In this document: one piece after another, positions 24,030 to 35,100 of the stretch | Layout of the letters: every line of letters begins with the position of its first letter | How positions within the stretch are numbered: the first letter of the stretch is position 1 | Origin: Arion vulgaris | Taxonomy: Eukaryota > Mollusca > Gastropoda > Stylommatophora > Arionidae | Direction of reading: 5' to 3' | Assembly (NCBI GenBank): GCA_020796225.1 | Contig: CM036755.1 | Location: 42,326,306-42,390,305 of the forward strand | Length of the DNA stretch: 64,000 bases | Notes under the pieces: model-generated | Told to the model about the DNA's origin: nothing | Databases searched by the model: none | The model's input: only the letters and a program-made list of their open reading frames with translations | Translations under genes and position numbers: made by a program

Positions 24030-26280
24030 TGGTGTAATGCATCGATCTTTTCCTATGACGTCTTTGAAGGTTTCCAGGCTGGTTTGGAGACATGTGCTGT
24101 TGTACTAGATCTCGAGGATGCCTACAACAAAGTTCCAATCACCTTATACAAATGCTCACGCTACTCAATATCGATACATTGATCATAAGATGGATTGTAA
24201 GGGCCCTGTTCAAGAGAAAAGTGGCACTCAGGTGTGGTAATTGGTACTCTGTGCAGACAAAAATTTCACCCGGCCTACCCCAGGGGTCCCCACTATCTCC
24301 AGTACTATTCAATGTATTCACTATAATGATTACGAAGCAGCAATTATCTGGCAGGGACGAACACTGTCATTTGCAGACGACTTTGTGTACAGACAGGGAG
24401 AAACAGGGATGAAATTGCTAATAAACTCCAGGAAGAACTGAACCGCATCATGACCTGGTGCGATGTTTCTTGTGCAACGATAAACCGTACCAAAGCTGTG
24501 CTATCATGGTTCTTCCTAAATAATCACATTGTGAAGTCTGACACACTACGTCACCTTAGATGGACATACACTCACCCGAACAGCATCTACCCAAAACAGT
24601 TGATGTATGGCGAGCTTGAAGGGGCAGACGTTTAGCTGGTGGACAGAAAACGCTTTAAAGACACTCTTAAAGTGTCTCTGAAATGCTTCGATATAGACAA
24701 TATGTGCTGGGAATCCCTTGCGCAAGATCGCCAAATGTGGCGCTGTAACAACAAAGAGGAACCCGAATAGCTGAGAATCATCGTATTGTTGAGTCACAGA
24801 GAAAACGAGCAGCGCGAAAAGACAGAGCACACAACACGCACATGTCTAACCTTGATCATGTATGCCCCACCTGTGGTCGGGATTCTGTTCTAGGATTGGA
24901 CTCTACAGTCACCTCCGCACACACCAGAGAGGTGCAACAGCACACGTCTGAGATTGTTTCATCATCGCTTGCGATGGACGGCTATATAATGAGTTATTTG
25001 GGTGTAAAATTTGATCACAGTCTATGTTTTAGGACCATATCGACCAAGTTATTGCCAAGGCTCACAGCGCACTATCCGCACTGAGAATCATGGCGGCTGC
25101 TAACATTGAGCAACGCCTTCTTATGCCCCTGTACCAAGGTATTGTTCTGTCATGTATAGAATATGCATGCGCTCTCCTAACAATTAGTCCTACGCAAACA
25201 GTGAGACTTGAAAGAATTCGGAATGAGGCTATGCGCATCATTCTAGGATGCACCAAAGATACACCAGGAGTGTCAATGAGATTCCTTCTTGACCTCCCCA
25301 CTATTGCTAACAGAATTGAAACTTGGAGGGTTCGATCATCTAAGAGTCACAACCAAACAAGGAACATCCTCTCCATGAAGAACTCATTAAGGAGAAAGGG
25401 TGTAGACTCAAGAGAGGCAGATCATGGCTGAGTCAGGCCGAAGACACTCTTAGGAAAATATGTGATCCTTTCGGAATTGAAACAGGAGAGGAATGGATTG
25501 CTGTGCCACCTCAATTTCAGACTGCTTTCACAGTTATTACATCTATTAAGAAAAACTGCGAACAAAATAATCTAGGACTGATTAACTTGGAAGTGGAGGC
25601 CCTCTTGAATGACATCATCAATGATACAGATGTGGTTATTTACACCGATGATTCAGTCATTCGCCAACAATGCTGTGCGTAGGCTTTTTCAGCACGCTCA
25701 GGAGAAAAAATAATAAGAGGGGGCCTGCGCAACAACCACAAGTAGTTTGACAATGGAGGTTCGGGCGGTTATGGAGGCGGTGAAATGGTTGGCATCTCAC
25801 AACTACTCTCGTGTTTTCATACTCAGTGACTCCATAAACATGATTCGTAAAGTCGAATCAGGAATGGTGAGACACAACTGGGTGGAGGTACTGGTACAGA
25901 CAATGATCAGAGAAATCACCTTCATTTTTGTCCCTGGGCACGCAGGAGTTAGGGGTAATGAGCAGGCTCATAGATTGGCTGTCTTGGCTACAATATCAGA
26001 GGGTGCTGCAATGGATCGAATTGACATTCTTCACGCATTGAGTCTTTCCGAACAGAGGAGTTTCAGGGCTGTGAATTCCACTCGCTGACCAGATTGGGAG
26101 AGATAGGTGACAATATTGGTGAAGCCTGAAAAGAACGACATACTAAATATGCAAGGAGATTGATTAATCAACATAGAACTGGCGTGTTGGGCCGCTGGAC
26201 GCTGCTGGATTTGCTGAGGCGGAGCACCTATGGACATGTCCGAGTGCTATGATGATAGTCCTCATATAACTGATAACTGA
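24030..26280 (+). mobile_element. Family A LINE: RT and RNase H, I-like, longest copy between SNX3 and PIH1D1
   Basis: RT motif A reads VVLDLEDAYNKVP near 24100. Motif B reads LPQGSPLSPVLFNVF at 24275-24325, and motif C is SFADDF near 24367-24385. The thumb includes IMAAANIEQRLLMPLYQGIV near 25090 and GCTKDTPGVSMRFLLDLPT near 25250. RNase H reads VIYTDDSV (normally TDGS) near 25640, MEVRAVMEAVKWL near 25754, ILSDSINMIRK near 25825 and VPGHAGVRGNEQAHRLA near 25930, where the last catalytic Asp is His. RNase H after the RT points to the I-like group of LINEs. The 3' end carries ATAACTGATAACTGA. It is dead because of frameshifts, and the 5' half is missing. Confidence 0.9.
24551..24990 (+). mobile_element. 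Second LINE 3' end nested in family A LINE
   Basis: It encodes IYPKQLMYGELEGADV, RKRFKDTLKVSLKCF, WESLAQDRQMWR and NLDHVCPTCGRDS, then SEIVSSSLAMDG. This is a typical LINE C-terminus with a CxxC finger and a DG ending. When it is removed, the family A frame reads SDTLR directly into YLGVKFDHS, so it is an insertion. Confidence 0.85.
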
Positions 26281-26479
26281 ACGATTTTATTCCTCTAGTA
26301 TTCTCTTTGAAATTAACAAGATCTACAACAACATATTGACACCCTGAACCAAAATTGTATAAATCATGACATGAAAGTCAATAACACTAAAACCGAGATA
26401 AGGAAGATGGGAAGAAAACATAATAAACTAGACATCCATGTCAATGGCACTACAATCAACCAGGTGAAAGATTTTTCTT

Positions 26480-27250
26480 TCTCGCGATCACCGCTTAGAC
26501 TGATGTACCAAATTTCCACATAAATTCTGCTATTGATTTTAGGGACACCGTCTCTCCGTACAGCTTCTCATTTAGCTTCGTGTTTTCCGACCAGGTTTCG
26601 TTTCTCAGACCTGCTAGTAGTGGGCAGTCTTTGCAGTAGGTGCTCTGTTATCATGTCCGCCTTCTCGCAATGGCACAGGTTAGTTGTGCCAATTTAAAAT
26701 TTGTTGTAGAGGTGGGACCTAAGTCTGTTATGGCCGGTATGGAGGTGGAATATGACAACTTGTTTGCTACTAGACAGTCCATAGTACCCATCTTGGCGCT
26801 GTGTTGAGGGTGGTCTTGTGACCACTTCTCTCTATATTGCCATCTGATGGTTGTTTTTATGGTTAGATGGCGTGGCAGCATCCTGTGAAAGAGCAAAGAT
26901 AACAATCACACAAGCCACAGAACAGCGCAAGACAAAAACAGAAACCGACACTGGGCAACAACCGGTAGCAGTGTGACGACAAGAAGAAGAAGATGGTTGT
27001 TTTAGCCTCCTCGTAGCTGATTTCATAATCAGTCTGCTGTAGTCGCCCTCCTGCCTTTGCTAGCTTGTCTGCCTCTTCGTTTCCATTTATATTGCAGTGT
27101 CATGGGATCCACTGTATGACTGCGTTTGAGTGAGTTTGTTAATACCCCGAGGATCGTTTTTAGCTCTGTGCTGGTTGTACTTTTTAGTTCCATGATGCCT
27201 GTTCTAATCTGTGTGTTAACGGACAAATGAACACAATGTAAACAAGTCAA
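26480..27250 (-). mobile_element. Family B LINE: RNase H end and C-terminal tail
   Basis: Minus-strand blocks are NGNEEADKLAKAGG near 27080, QTDYEISYEEAKTTIRWQY near 26850-27030, a decayed Cys tail near 26650, then LAGLRNETWSENTKLNEKLYG near 26590-26620 and TVSLKSIAEF near 26545. Frames shift several times. Confidence 0.75.
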
Positions 27251-27743
27251 AATGTTTGATATAATATTAACCTTTATTTAATTTTTTTTCTTTCTCTTTT
27301 CTAATGTTTTTAGGATATATTCTTCATTGTCATTCAATTTTAGACTTGCACATTAACAAATGATAAACAAAACAGGTCATGTTCATGCAAGAAGAAATAA
27401 ATAGGCTAGGAAAAGGTAAACTCAATAAAAGTACCTTTCAATTCATCATTTTCTTAGTATATCATCAACTTGTGCTGTCTCCCATAAAGGTTTCCTGCAA
27501 TGAATTTTCCAGCAAATTATAATCCTTGCCATAATGGTACACTTTGACAGCCTGCTGCCGCCTGATCAATCTTGATGCTTCCCTTCCAATTATATCTCTG
27601 CCTTCACCTTGCTCTCTTGTCCTTAACTGTCACCTTCAACATGGTCTTCAACAATGTGTCATGTTTTTAATGTGCTCATAATACCGTTTTGTTTAACAAT
27701 ATTTTTTTCGATATGAGGAAGACTGCAGTAAAACTATATAGCA
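27251..27743. other. AT-rich sequence, nothing recognised
   Basis: No gene or repeat is supported here. Confidence 0.4.
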
Positions 27744-28128
27744 ATGGCGAAACACGTAAAAACAAAGTACTGTAGTTTTACAAAAACAATACACAGCAAC
27801 ATTTCAATCAAAACATTTCTTAGTACTTTCTCTTCTCATGCTCCATATTCTATATGTGTATATGTTAAATGTATATTTGATTTTTATTGTTTATCTTATT
27901 TTTCCACTTCTACTTTTTTGCAATTATTTCGTTTTTAGTCACACATTTTCTTTTTAGGGCTGTTAGGAATTTATTGTCCGATTCTATATGTTCTGTGCAG
28001 TATAAGAAGTGAATTTCTACCCTTTGGTTGTATCCTTTACTTGATAAAGGCCTTTTGGTCAAAACGTGGCTGTGTATTATTGTTTTTTTGTAAAGGTACA
28101 GTACTTTGCTTTTACATGTTTCTCCAAT
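27744..28128. repeat. Foldback element with about 65-bp inverted arms
   Basis: gaaacacgtaaaaacaaagt at 27748, followed by actgtagttttacaaaaacaatacacagc, is mirrored at 28063-28124 in reverse complement, with about 250 bp between the arms. A related single arm lies at 11997-12055. It is probably a non-autonomous element or a palindromic repeat end. Confidence 0.7.
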
Positions 28129-28374
28129 ATTTCTTTCAGCCATTCTCTTTTCAATAATAATTGTTTTATGTATAAGCACTTCTTTGTATAGACAAAGTAA
28201 TAAACTGAAGCGCAAACACACACACACAAACACCTTCAAAATAAAACAGTTCCTATTTGTTCAACCCTGAATTATTTCAAAGTAAACTTATCAATTAATT
28301 CAATGGATGTAACTTTTAAAACAATTAGTAAATTGATTTACAAAGTAAAGTTTTAGTCTGTTGTCTATTCCCAG
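28129..28374. other. Unassigned, contains a short (CA)n run
   Basis: CACACACACA occurs at 28217-28228. Nothing else is recognised. Confidence 0.4.
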
Positions 28375-28690
28375 GTGGAAGATGTAGTTGGCTGTCCACT
28401 CTTGCCGTTAAGGGTAGGTACAGGAGCTTTAATTTGCGTTCTAGGGCTAGATGAGTCGCCCTTGTTGTGTTATATCTGTGTAGTCTATCCATCTTTTTCT
28501 TGGTCTTCCATTAGCTCTAGTACTCAATCTCTTTTTATTGTATGCTGTTATTGGTGGTTGGTTGTATTTCATTCTCATTAAATGTCCAAACCACTGCATT
28601 TGTCTTTCGATGTTTTCGGTGCATGTTCTCACATATACAGGAACAGAATCAGAGACATTGAAAAGCTTTACTGACATGGGGATTAATGCT
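28375..28690 (-). mobile_element. LINE RT tail (family E2)
   Basis: The minus strand reads ENIERQMQWFGHLMRMKYNQ at about 28615-28557, then PPITAYNKKRLSTRANGRPR, KRWIDYT and, in another frame, TRATHLALERKLK. It is the same family as 15640-16160. Confidence 0.8.
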
Positions 28691-29114
28691 CACCTGTACT
28701 GTCTGCAGGGTCTGAAAGAGAAGAAATGCTGACTAACATGCTTGAATGCTAGGCTACCTAGGGAAGCTACCCTAGTAAATATAAAGTATAGCAGAAATTG
28801 GATGTGCTGGCCTACTTGTAGACACATAACTGGCACAATGTACACTCACTCTTAGGCTCAGATCACATACAAATCATATAGAGTGGTTAACAAGTGGTCG
28901 ATATGGAGCATTTGAAGAAGAATACTACGCTGCTGCATTGGAGGATGGAACAAACATGAACTTGTTGAATATACAAGACTGTTGGTTAGGAGAATAGAAT
29001 TGAATAAATTATTGCTTCTATCTGAACATATTTTCAACATACAAATAAGTGTTGTAAAATGAAATAAAATCTGTGCCTGGGTTCCTCTGTGCTATGTTCA
29101 GTCTGCTGCAGCTA

Positions 29115-29153
29115 TCATGATGCTGGCTTGACAGGCATAGTGACTGTGAGCAT
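29115..29153 (-). CDS. PIH1D1: PIH1D1 exon 10, residues 314-325 and stop
   Basis: After ttttctccag it reads MLTVTMPVKPAS and TGA, which aligns with the final strand and tail of the human protein (LMVAMPLLPVPS). Phase matches exon 9. No AATAAA is obvious in the next 150 bp. Confidence 0.85.
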   Translation of the reverse strand: MLTVTMPVKPAS

Positions 29154-32100
29154 CTGGAGAAAAGAAAATAGTCATTTCAGTTTTCGTTTCTGGTGATGTT
29201 TTGTTCACTTATTTCTTTGTTAACTGAATATAATTAAAACAACATTAACCAAAAAATGTGTTATGTTTTAGTTGTCTCAGAAAAGGTTTGTAATAGCACT
29301 CATGAAAATAGTGAAGAAACCACACCATTGTTGTGTAATATTGAGGGTTTCACCACAAACCCACACCATTAAGTAAAGGACATTTTGAAAACTGACTAAC
29401 TTCAAGTTTGCCATTAGCCTGACCAATGCTTTGAGATCTATTAACAATATAAAAGCAGCTCAATGTCACAATCCTTCCTGTGGGTGTAACATCATGAGAA
29501 CATTACATTTCTGGCATAATTCTAACCCTTAGTCTCACATGCTGTGCACAGAAGAATCCTACAATGGATACAAGGCAGGTGAGGAGAGTTGAGATGAAAT
29601 CTGTGCAGGAAGTGACGATTTCATGAGTAAAGTACAGATCCGTAAAGTACGGATGCAAAGGGGTCAAGAAAGAGAGGACGACCTGAGGAGACCCTGAAAC
29701 GAGCTTTGCTGAGAGAGGCAAGAAATATCGGTCTCAGTACCATGGAGGAGATTGAGCGAGTTGCCCAGGATAGAGCGGTATGGAGAAATTGCTTGCAGGT
29801 TCTATGTAACATATAGATCGAGAGGAATTATTATATTAAAGTGATATACTAATAGACAGAGCCCTAGAAGTAAAACAAACTACATGTGCTCTATAGACTA
29901 CACCAACACGTTTAGCAAAGTAAATCATCAGTCTCTCCAATATGTTAGAGAATTTAAATATTGACAGCAATGATCTAAGAGTCATTCAGAATATATATTG
30001 TCAACAAACAGCAGCCATAAGAGCAGACAAACAGAAATGAACTTTACAGCAGATAAAATAAAAGGTTAGGTAAGTAAGTGTATGATCAGGTGAAATACTC
30101 TCTCTGTATAACTAAAACATTTTGAGATCAATAAATCAAATGGCTGGAATTACAGTAGGTGGATATAATATTTTTTTTTAAATTGTGATATGCTGATGAC
30201 ACTGTTTTAATAGCAAAAAATGAAACATAGCTCCAGAAACTATAATAGTGGTCACAGAAATTAACAAGAAAAATTTAAACCTAGTTCCAGAGACTAGTTA
30301 ATATGCTCGTGACAGAAAGTAACAATAAAAATTAAATCTAGTTCCAGAAACGTTAATTAATATGGTGGTTGTGACAGAATGTAACAAGAAAAATTAAATC
30401 TAGTTCCAGGAACTAGTTAATATAATAGTGGTCACAGAAAGTAACAAGAAAAATTAAACCTAGTTCCAGAAACTAGTTAATATAATAGTGGTCACAGAAA
30501 GTAACAAGAAAAATTAAACCTAGTTCCAGAAACTAGTTAATATAATAGTGGTCACAGAAAGTAACAAGAAAAATTAAACCTAGTTCCAGAAACTAGTTAA
30601 TATAATAGTGGTCACAGAAAGTAACAAGAAAAATTAAACCTAGTTCAGAAACTAGTTAATATGGTGAGTGGTCACAGAAAGTAACAAGAAAAATTAAACC
30701 TAGTTCCAGAAACTAGTTAATATAATAGTGGTCACAGAAAGTAACAAGAAAAATTAAACCTAGTTCCAGAAACGTTAATTAATATGGTGGTTGTGACAGA
30801 AAGTAACAAGAAAAATTAAACCTAGTTCCAGAAACGTTAATTAATATGGTGGTTGTGACAGAAAGTAACAAGAAAAATTAAACCTAGTTCCAGAAACTAG
30901 TTAATATAATAGTGGTCACAGAAAGTAACAAGAAAAATTAAACCTAGTTCCAGAAACTAGTTAATATAATAGTGGTCACAGAAAGTAACAAGAAAAATTA
31001 AACCTAGTTCCAGAAACTAGTTAATATAATAGTGGTCACAGAAAGTAACAAGAAAAATTAAACCTAGTTCCAGAAACTAGTTAATATAATAGTGGTCACA
31101 GAAAGTAACAAGAAAAATGAAACTTAGTTCCAGAAACGTTAATTAATATGGTGGTTGTGACAGAAAGTAACAAGAAAAATTAAACCTAGTTCCAGAAAAT
31201 AGTTAATATAATAGTGGTCACAGAAAGTAACAAGAAAAATGAAACTTAGCTCCAGAAACTAGTTAATATAATAGTGGTCACAGAAAGTAACAAGAAAAAT
31301 TAAACCTAGTTCCAGAAACTAGTTAATATAATAGTGGTCACAGAAAGTAACAAGTAAAATGAAACCTAGTTCCAGGAACTAGTTAATATAATAGTGGTCA
31401 CAGAAAGTAACAAGAAAAATTAAACCTAGTTCCAGAAACTAGTTAATATAATAGTGGTCACAGAAAGTAACAAGAAAAATTAAACCTAGTTCCAGAAACT
31501 AGTTAATATAATAGTGGTCACAGAAAGTAACAAGAAAAATTAAACCTAGTTCCAGAAACTAGTTAATATAATAGTGGTCACAGAAAGTAACAAGTAAAAT
31601 GAAACCTAGTTCCAGAAACTAGTTAATATAATAGTGATGACAGAAAGTAACAAGAAAAATTAAACTTAGTTCCAGAAACTAGTTAATATAATAGTGGTCT
31701 AAGAAAGTAACAAAAAAATTAAACTTAGTTCCAGAAACTAGTTAATATAATAGTGGTCACAGAAAGTAACAAGAAAAATTAAACCTAGTTCCAGAAACGT
31801 TAATTAATATGGTGGTTGTGACAGAAAGTAACAAGAAAAATTAAACCTAGCTCCAGAAACTAGTTAATATAATAGTGGTCACAGAAAGTAACAAGAAAAA
31901 TTAAACCTAGTTCCAGAAACGTTAATTAATATGGTGGTTGTGACAGAAAGTAACAAGAAAAATTAAACCTAGTTCCAGAAACTAGTTAATATAATAGTGG
32001 TGACAGAAAGTAACAAGAAAAATTAAACCTAGTTCCAGAAACATTAATATAATAGTGGTCACAGAAAGTAACAAGAAAAATTAAACCTAGTTCCAGAAAC

Positions 32101-35100
32101 TAGTTAATATAATAGTGGTCACAGAAAGTAACAAGAAAAATTAAACCTAGTTCCAGGAACTAGTTAATATAATAGTGGTGACAGAAAGTAACAAGAAAAA
32201 TTAAACTTAGTTCCAGGAACTAGTTAATATAATAGTGGTCACAGAAAGTAACAAGAAAAATTAAACCTAGTTCCAGAAACTAGTTAATATAATAGTGGTC
32301 ACAGAAAGTAACAAGAAAAATTAAACCTAGTTCCAGGAACTAGTTAATATAATAGTGGTCACGAGAAAGTAACTAGAGAAAAATGAAACTTAGTTCCAGG
32401 AACTAGTTAATATAATAGTGGTCACAGAAAGTAAAAGAAAAATTAAACCTAGTTCCAGGAACTGAGTTAATATAATATGATATCAGAAAGTAATAAGAAA
32501 AGAATTAAACCTAGTTCCAGAAACTAGTTAAAAATAAATGAGTCATCAGAAAGTAACAAGAAAAATTAAATCTAGTTCCAGAAACTAGTTAATATAATAG
32601 TGGTCACAGAAAGTAACAAGAAAAATTAAACTTAGCTCCAGAAACTAGTTAATATAATAGATGGTCACAGAAATTAACAAGAAAAGATTAAACTTAGCTC
32701 CAGAAACTAGTTAATATAATAGTGGTCACAGAAAGTAACAAGAAAAATTAAACTTAGCTCCAGAAACTAGTTAATATAATAGTGGTCACAGAAAGTAACA
32801 AGAAAAATTAAACCTAGTTCCAGAAACTAGTTAATATAATAGTGGTCACAGAAAGTAACAAGAAAAATTAAACCTAGTTCCAGAAACGTTAATTAATATG
32901 GTGGTTGTGACAGAAAGTAACAAGAAAAATTAAACCTAGTTCCAGAAACTAGTTAATATAATAGTGGTCACAGAAAGTAACAAGAAAAATTAAACCTAGT
33001 TCCAGAAACGTTAATTAATATGGTGGTTGTGACAGAAAGTAACAAGAAAAATTAAACCTAGTTCCAGAAACGTTAATTAATATGGTGGTTGTGACAGAAA
33101 GTAACAAGAAAAATTAAACCTAGTTCCAGAAACTAGTTAATATAATAGTGGTCACAGAAAGTAACACGAAAAATTAAACCTAGTTCCAGAAACTAGTTAA
33201 TATAATAGTGGTCACAGAAAGTAACAAGAAAAATTAAACTTAGCTCCAGAAACTAGTTAATATAATAGTGGTCACAGAAAGTAACAAGAAAAATTAAACC
33301 TAGTTCCAGGAACTAGTTAATATAATAGTGGTCACAGAAAGTAACAAGAAAAATTAAACCTAGTTCCAGAAACTAGTTAATATAATAGTGGTCACAGAAA
33401 GTAACAAGAAAAATTAAACCTAGTTCCAGAAACTAGTTAATATAATAGTGGTCACAGAAAGTAACAAGAAAAATGAAACTTAGCTCCAGGAACTAGTTAA
33501 TATAATAGTGGTCACAGAAAGTAACAAGAAAAATTAAACCTAGTTCCAGAAACTAGTTAATATAATAGTGGTCACAGAAAGTAACAAGAAAAATTAAACC
33601 TAGTTCCAGAAACTAGTTAATATAATAGTGATGACAGAAAGTAACAAGAAAAATTAAACTTAGTTCCAGAAACTAGTTAATATAATAGTGGTCACAGAAA
33701 GTAACAAGAAAAATTAAACTTAGCTCCAGAAACTAGTTAATATAATAGTGGTCACAGAAAGTAACAAGAAAAATTAAACTTAGCTCCAGAAACTAGTTAA
33801 TATAATAGTGGTCACAGAAAGTAACAAGAAAAATTAAACTTAGCTCCAGAAACTAGTTAATATAATAGTGGTCACAGAAAGTAACAAGAAAAATTAAACC
33901 TAGTTCCAGAAACTAGTTAATATAATAGTGGTTACAGAAAGTAACAAGAAAAATTAAACCTAGTTCCAGAAACGTTAATTAATATGGTGGTTGTGACAGA
34001 AAGTAACAAGAAAAATTAAACTTAGTTCCAGAAACTAGTTAATATAATAGTGGTCACAGAAAGTAACAAGAAAAATTAAACCTAGTTCCAGAAACGTTAA
34101 TTAATATGGTGGTTGTGACAGAAAGTAACAAGAAAAATTAAACCTAGTTCCAGAAACTAGTTAATATAATAGTGGTCACAGAAAGTAACAAGAAAAATTA
34201 AACCTAGTTCCAGAAACTAGTTAATATAATAGTGGTCACAGAAAGTAACAAGAAAAATTAAACCTAGTTCCAGAAACTAGTTAATATAATAGTGGTCACA
34301 GAAAGTAACAAGAAAAATTAAACCTAGTTCCAGAAACTAGTTAATATAATAGTGGTCACAGAAAGTAACAAGAAAAATGAAACTTAGTTCCAGAAACGTT
34401 AATTAATATGGTGGTTGTGACAGAAAGTAACAAGAAAAATTAAACCTAGTTCCAGAAAATAGTTAATATAATAGTGGTCACAGAAAGTAACAAGAAAAAT
34501 GAAACTTAGCTCCAGAAACTAGTTAATATAATAGTGGTCACAGAAAGTAACAAGAAAAATTAAACCTAGTTCCAGAAACTAGTTAATATAATAGTGGTCA
34601 CAGAAAGTAACAAGTAAAATGAAACCTAGTTCCAGGAACTAGTTAATATAATAGTGGTCACAGAAAGTAACAAGAAAAATTAAACCTAGTTCCAGAAACT
34701 AGTTAATATAATAGTGGTCACAGAAAGTAACAAGAAAAATTAAACCTAGTTCCAGAAACTAGTTAATATAATAGTGGTCACAGAAAGTAACAAGAAAAAT
34801 TAAACCTAGTTCCAGAAACTAGTTAATATAATAGTGGTCACAGAAAGTAACAAGTAAAATGAAACTTAGTTCCAGAAACTAGTTAATATAATAGTGATGA
34901 CAGAAAGTAACAAGAAAAATTAAACTTAGTTCCAGAAACTAGTTAATATAATAGTGGTCACAGAAAGTAACAAGAAAAATTAAACTTAGCTCCAGAAACT
35001 AGTTAATATAATAGTGGTCACAGAAAGTAACAAGAAAAATTAAACCTAGTTCCAGAAACGTTAATTAATATGGTGGTTGTGACAGAAAGTAACAAGAAAA

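Noticed and set aside
29503..29541. Candidate last exon of PIH1D1 (acceptor tgtgcacag, reading HVRLRVRIMPEM)
   Set aside because: It fits phase but matches the family poorly. The exon at 29153-29115 reads MLTVTMPVKPAS, which aligns well with the known C-terminus, so it was chosen.
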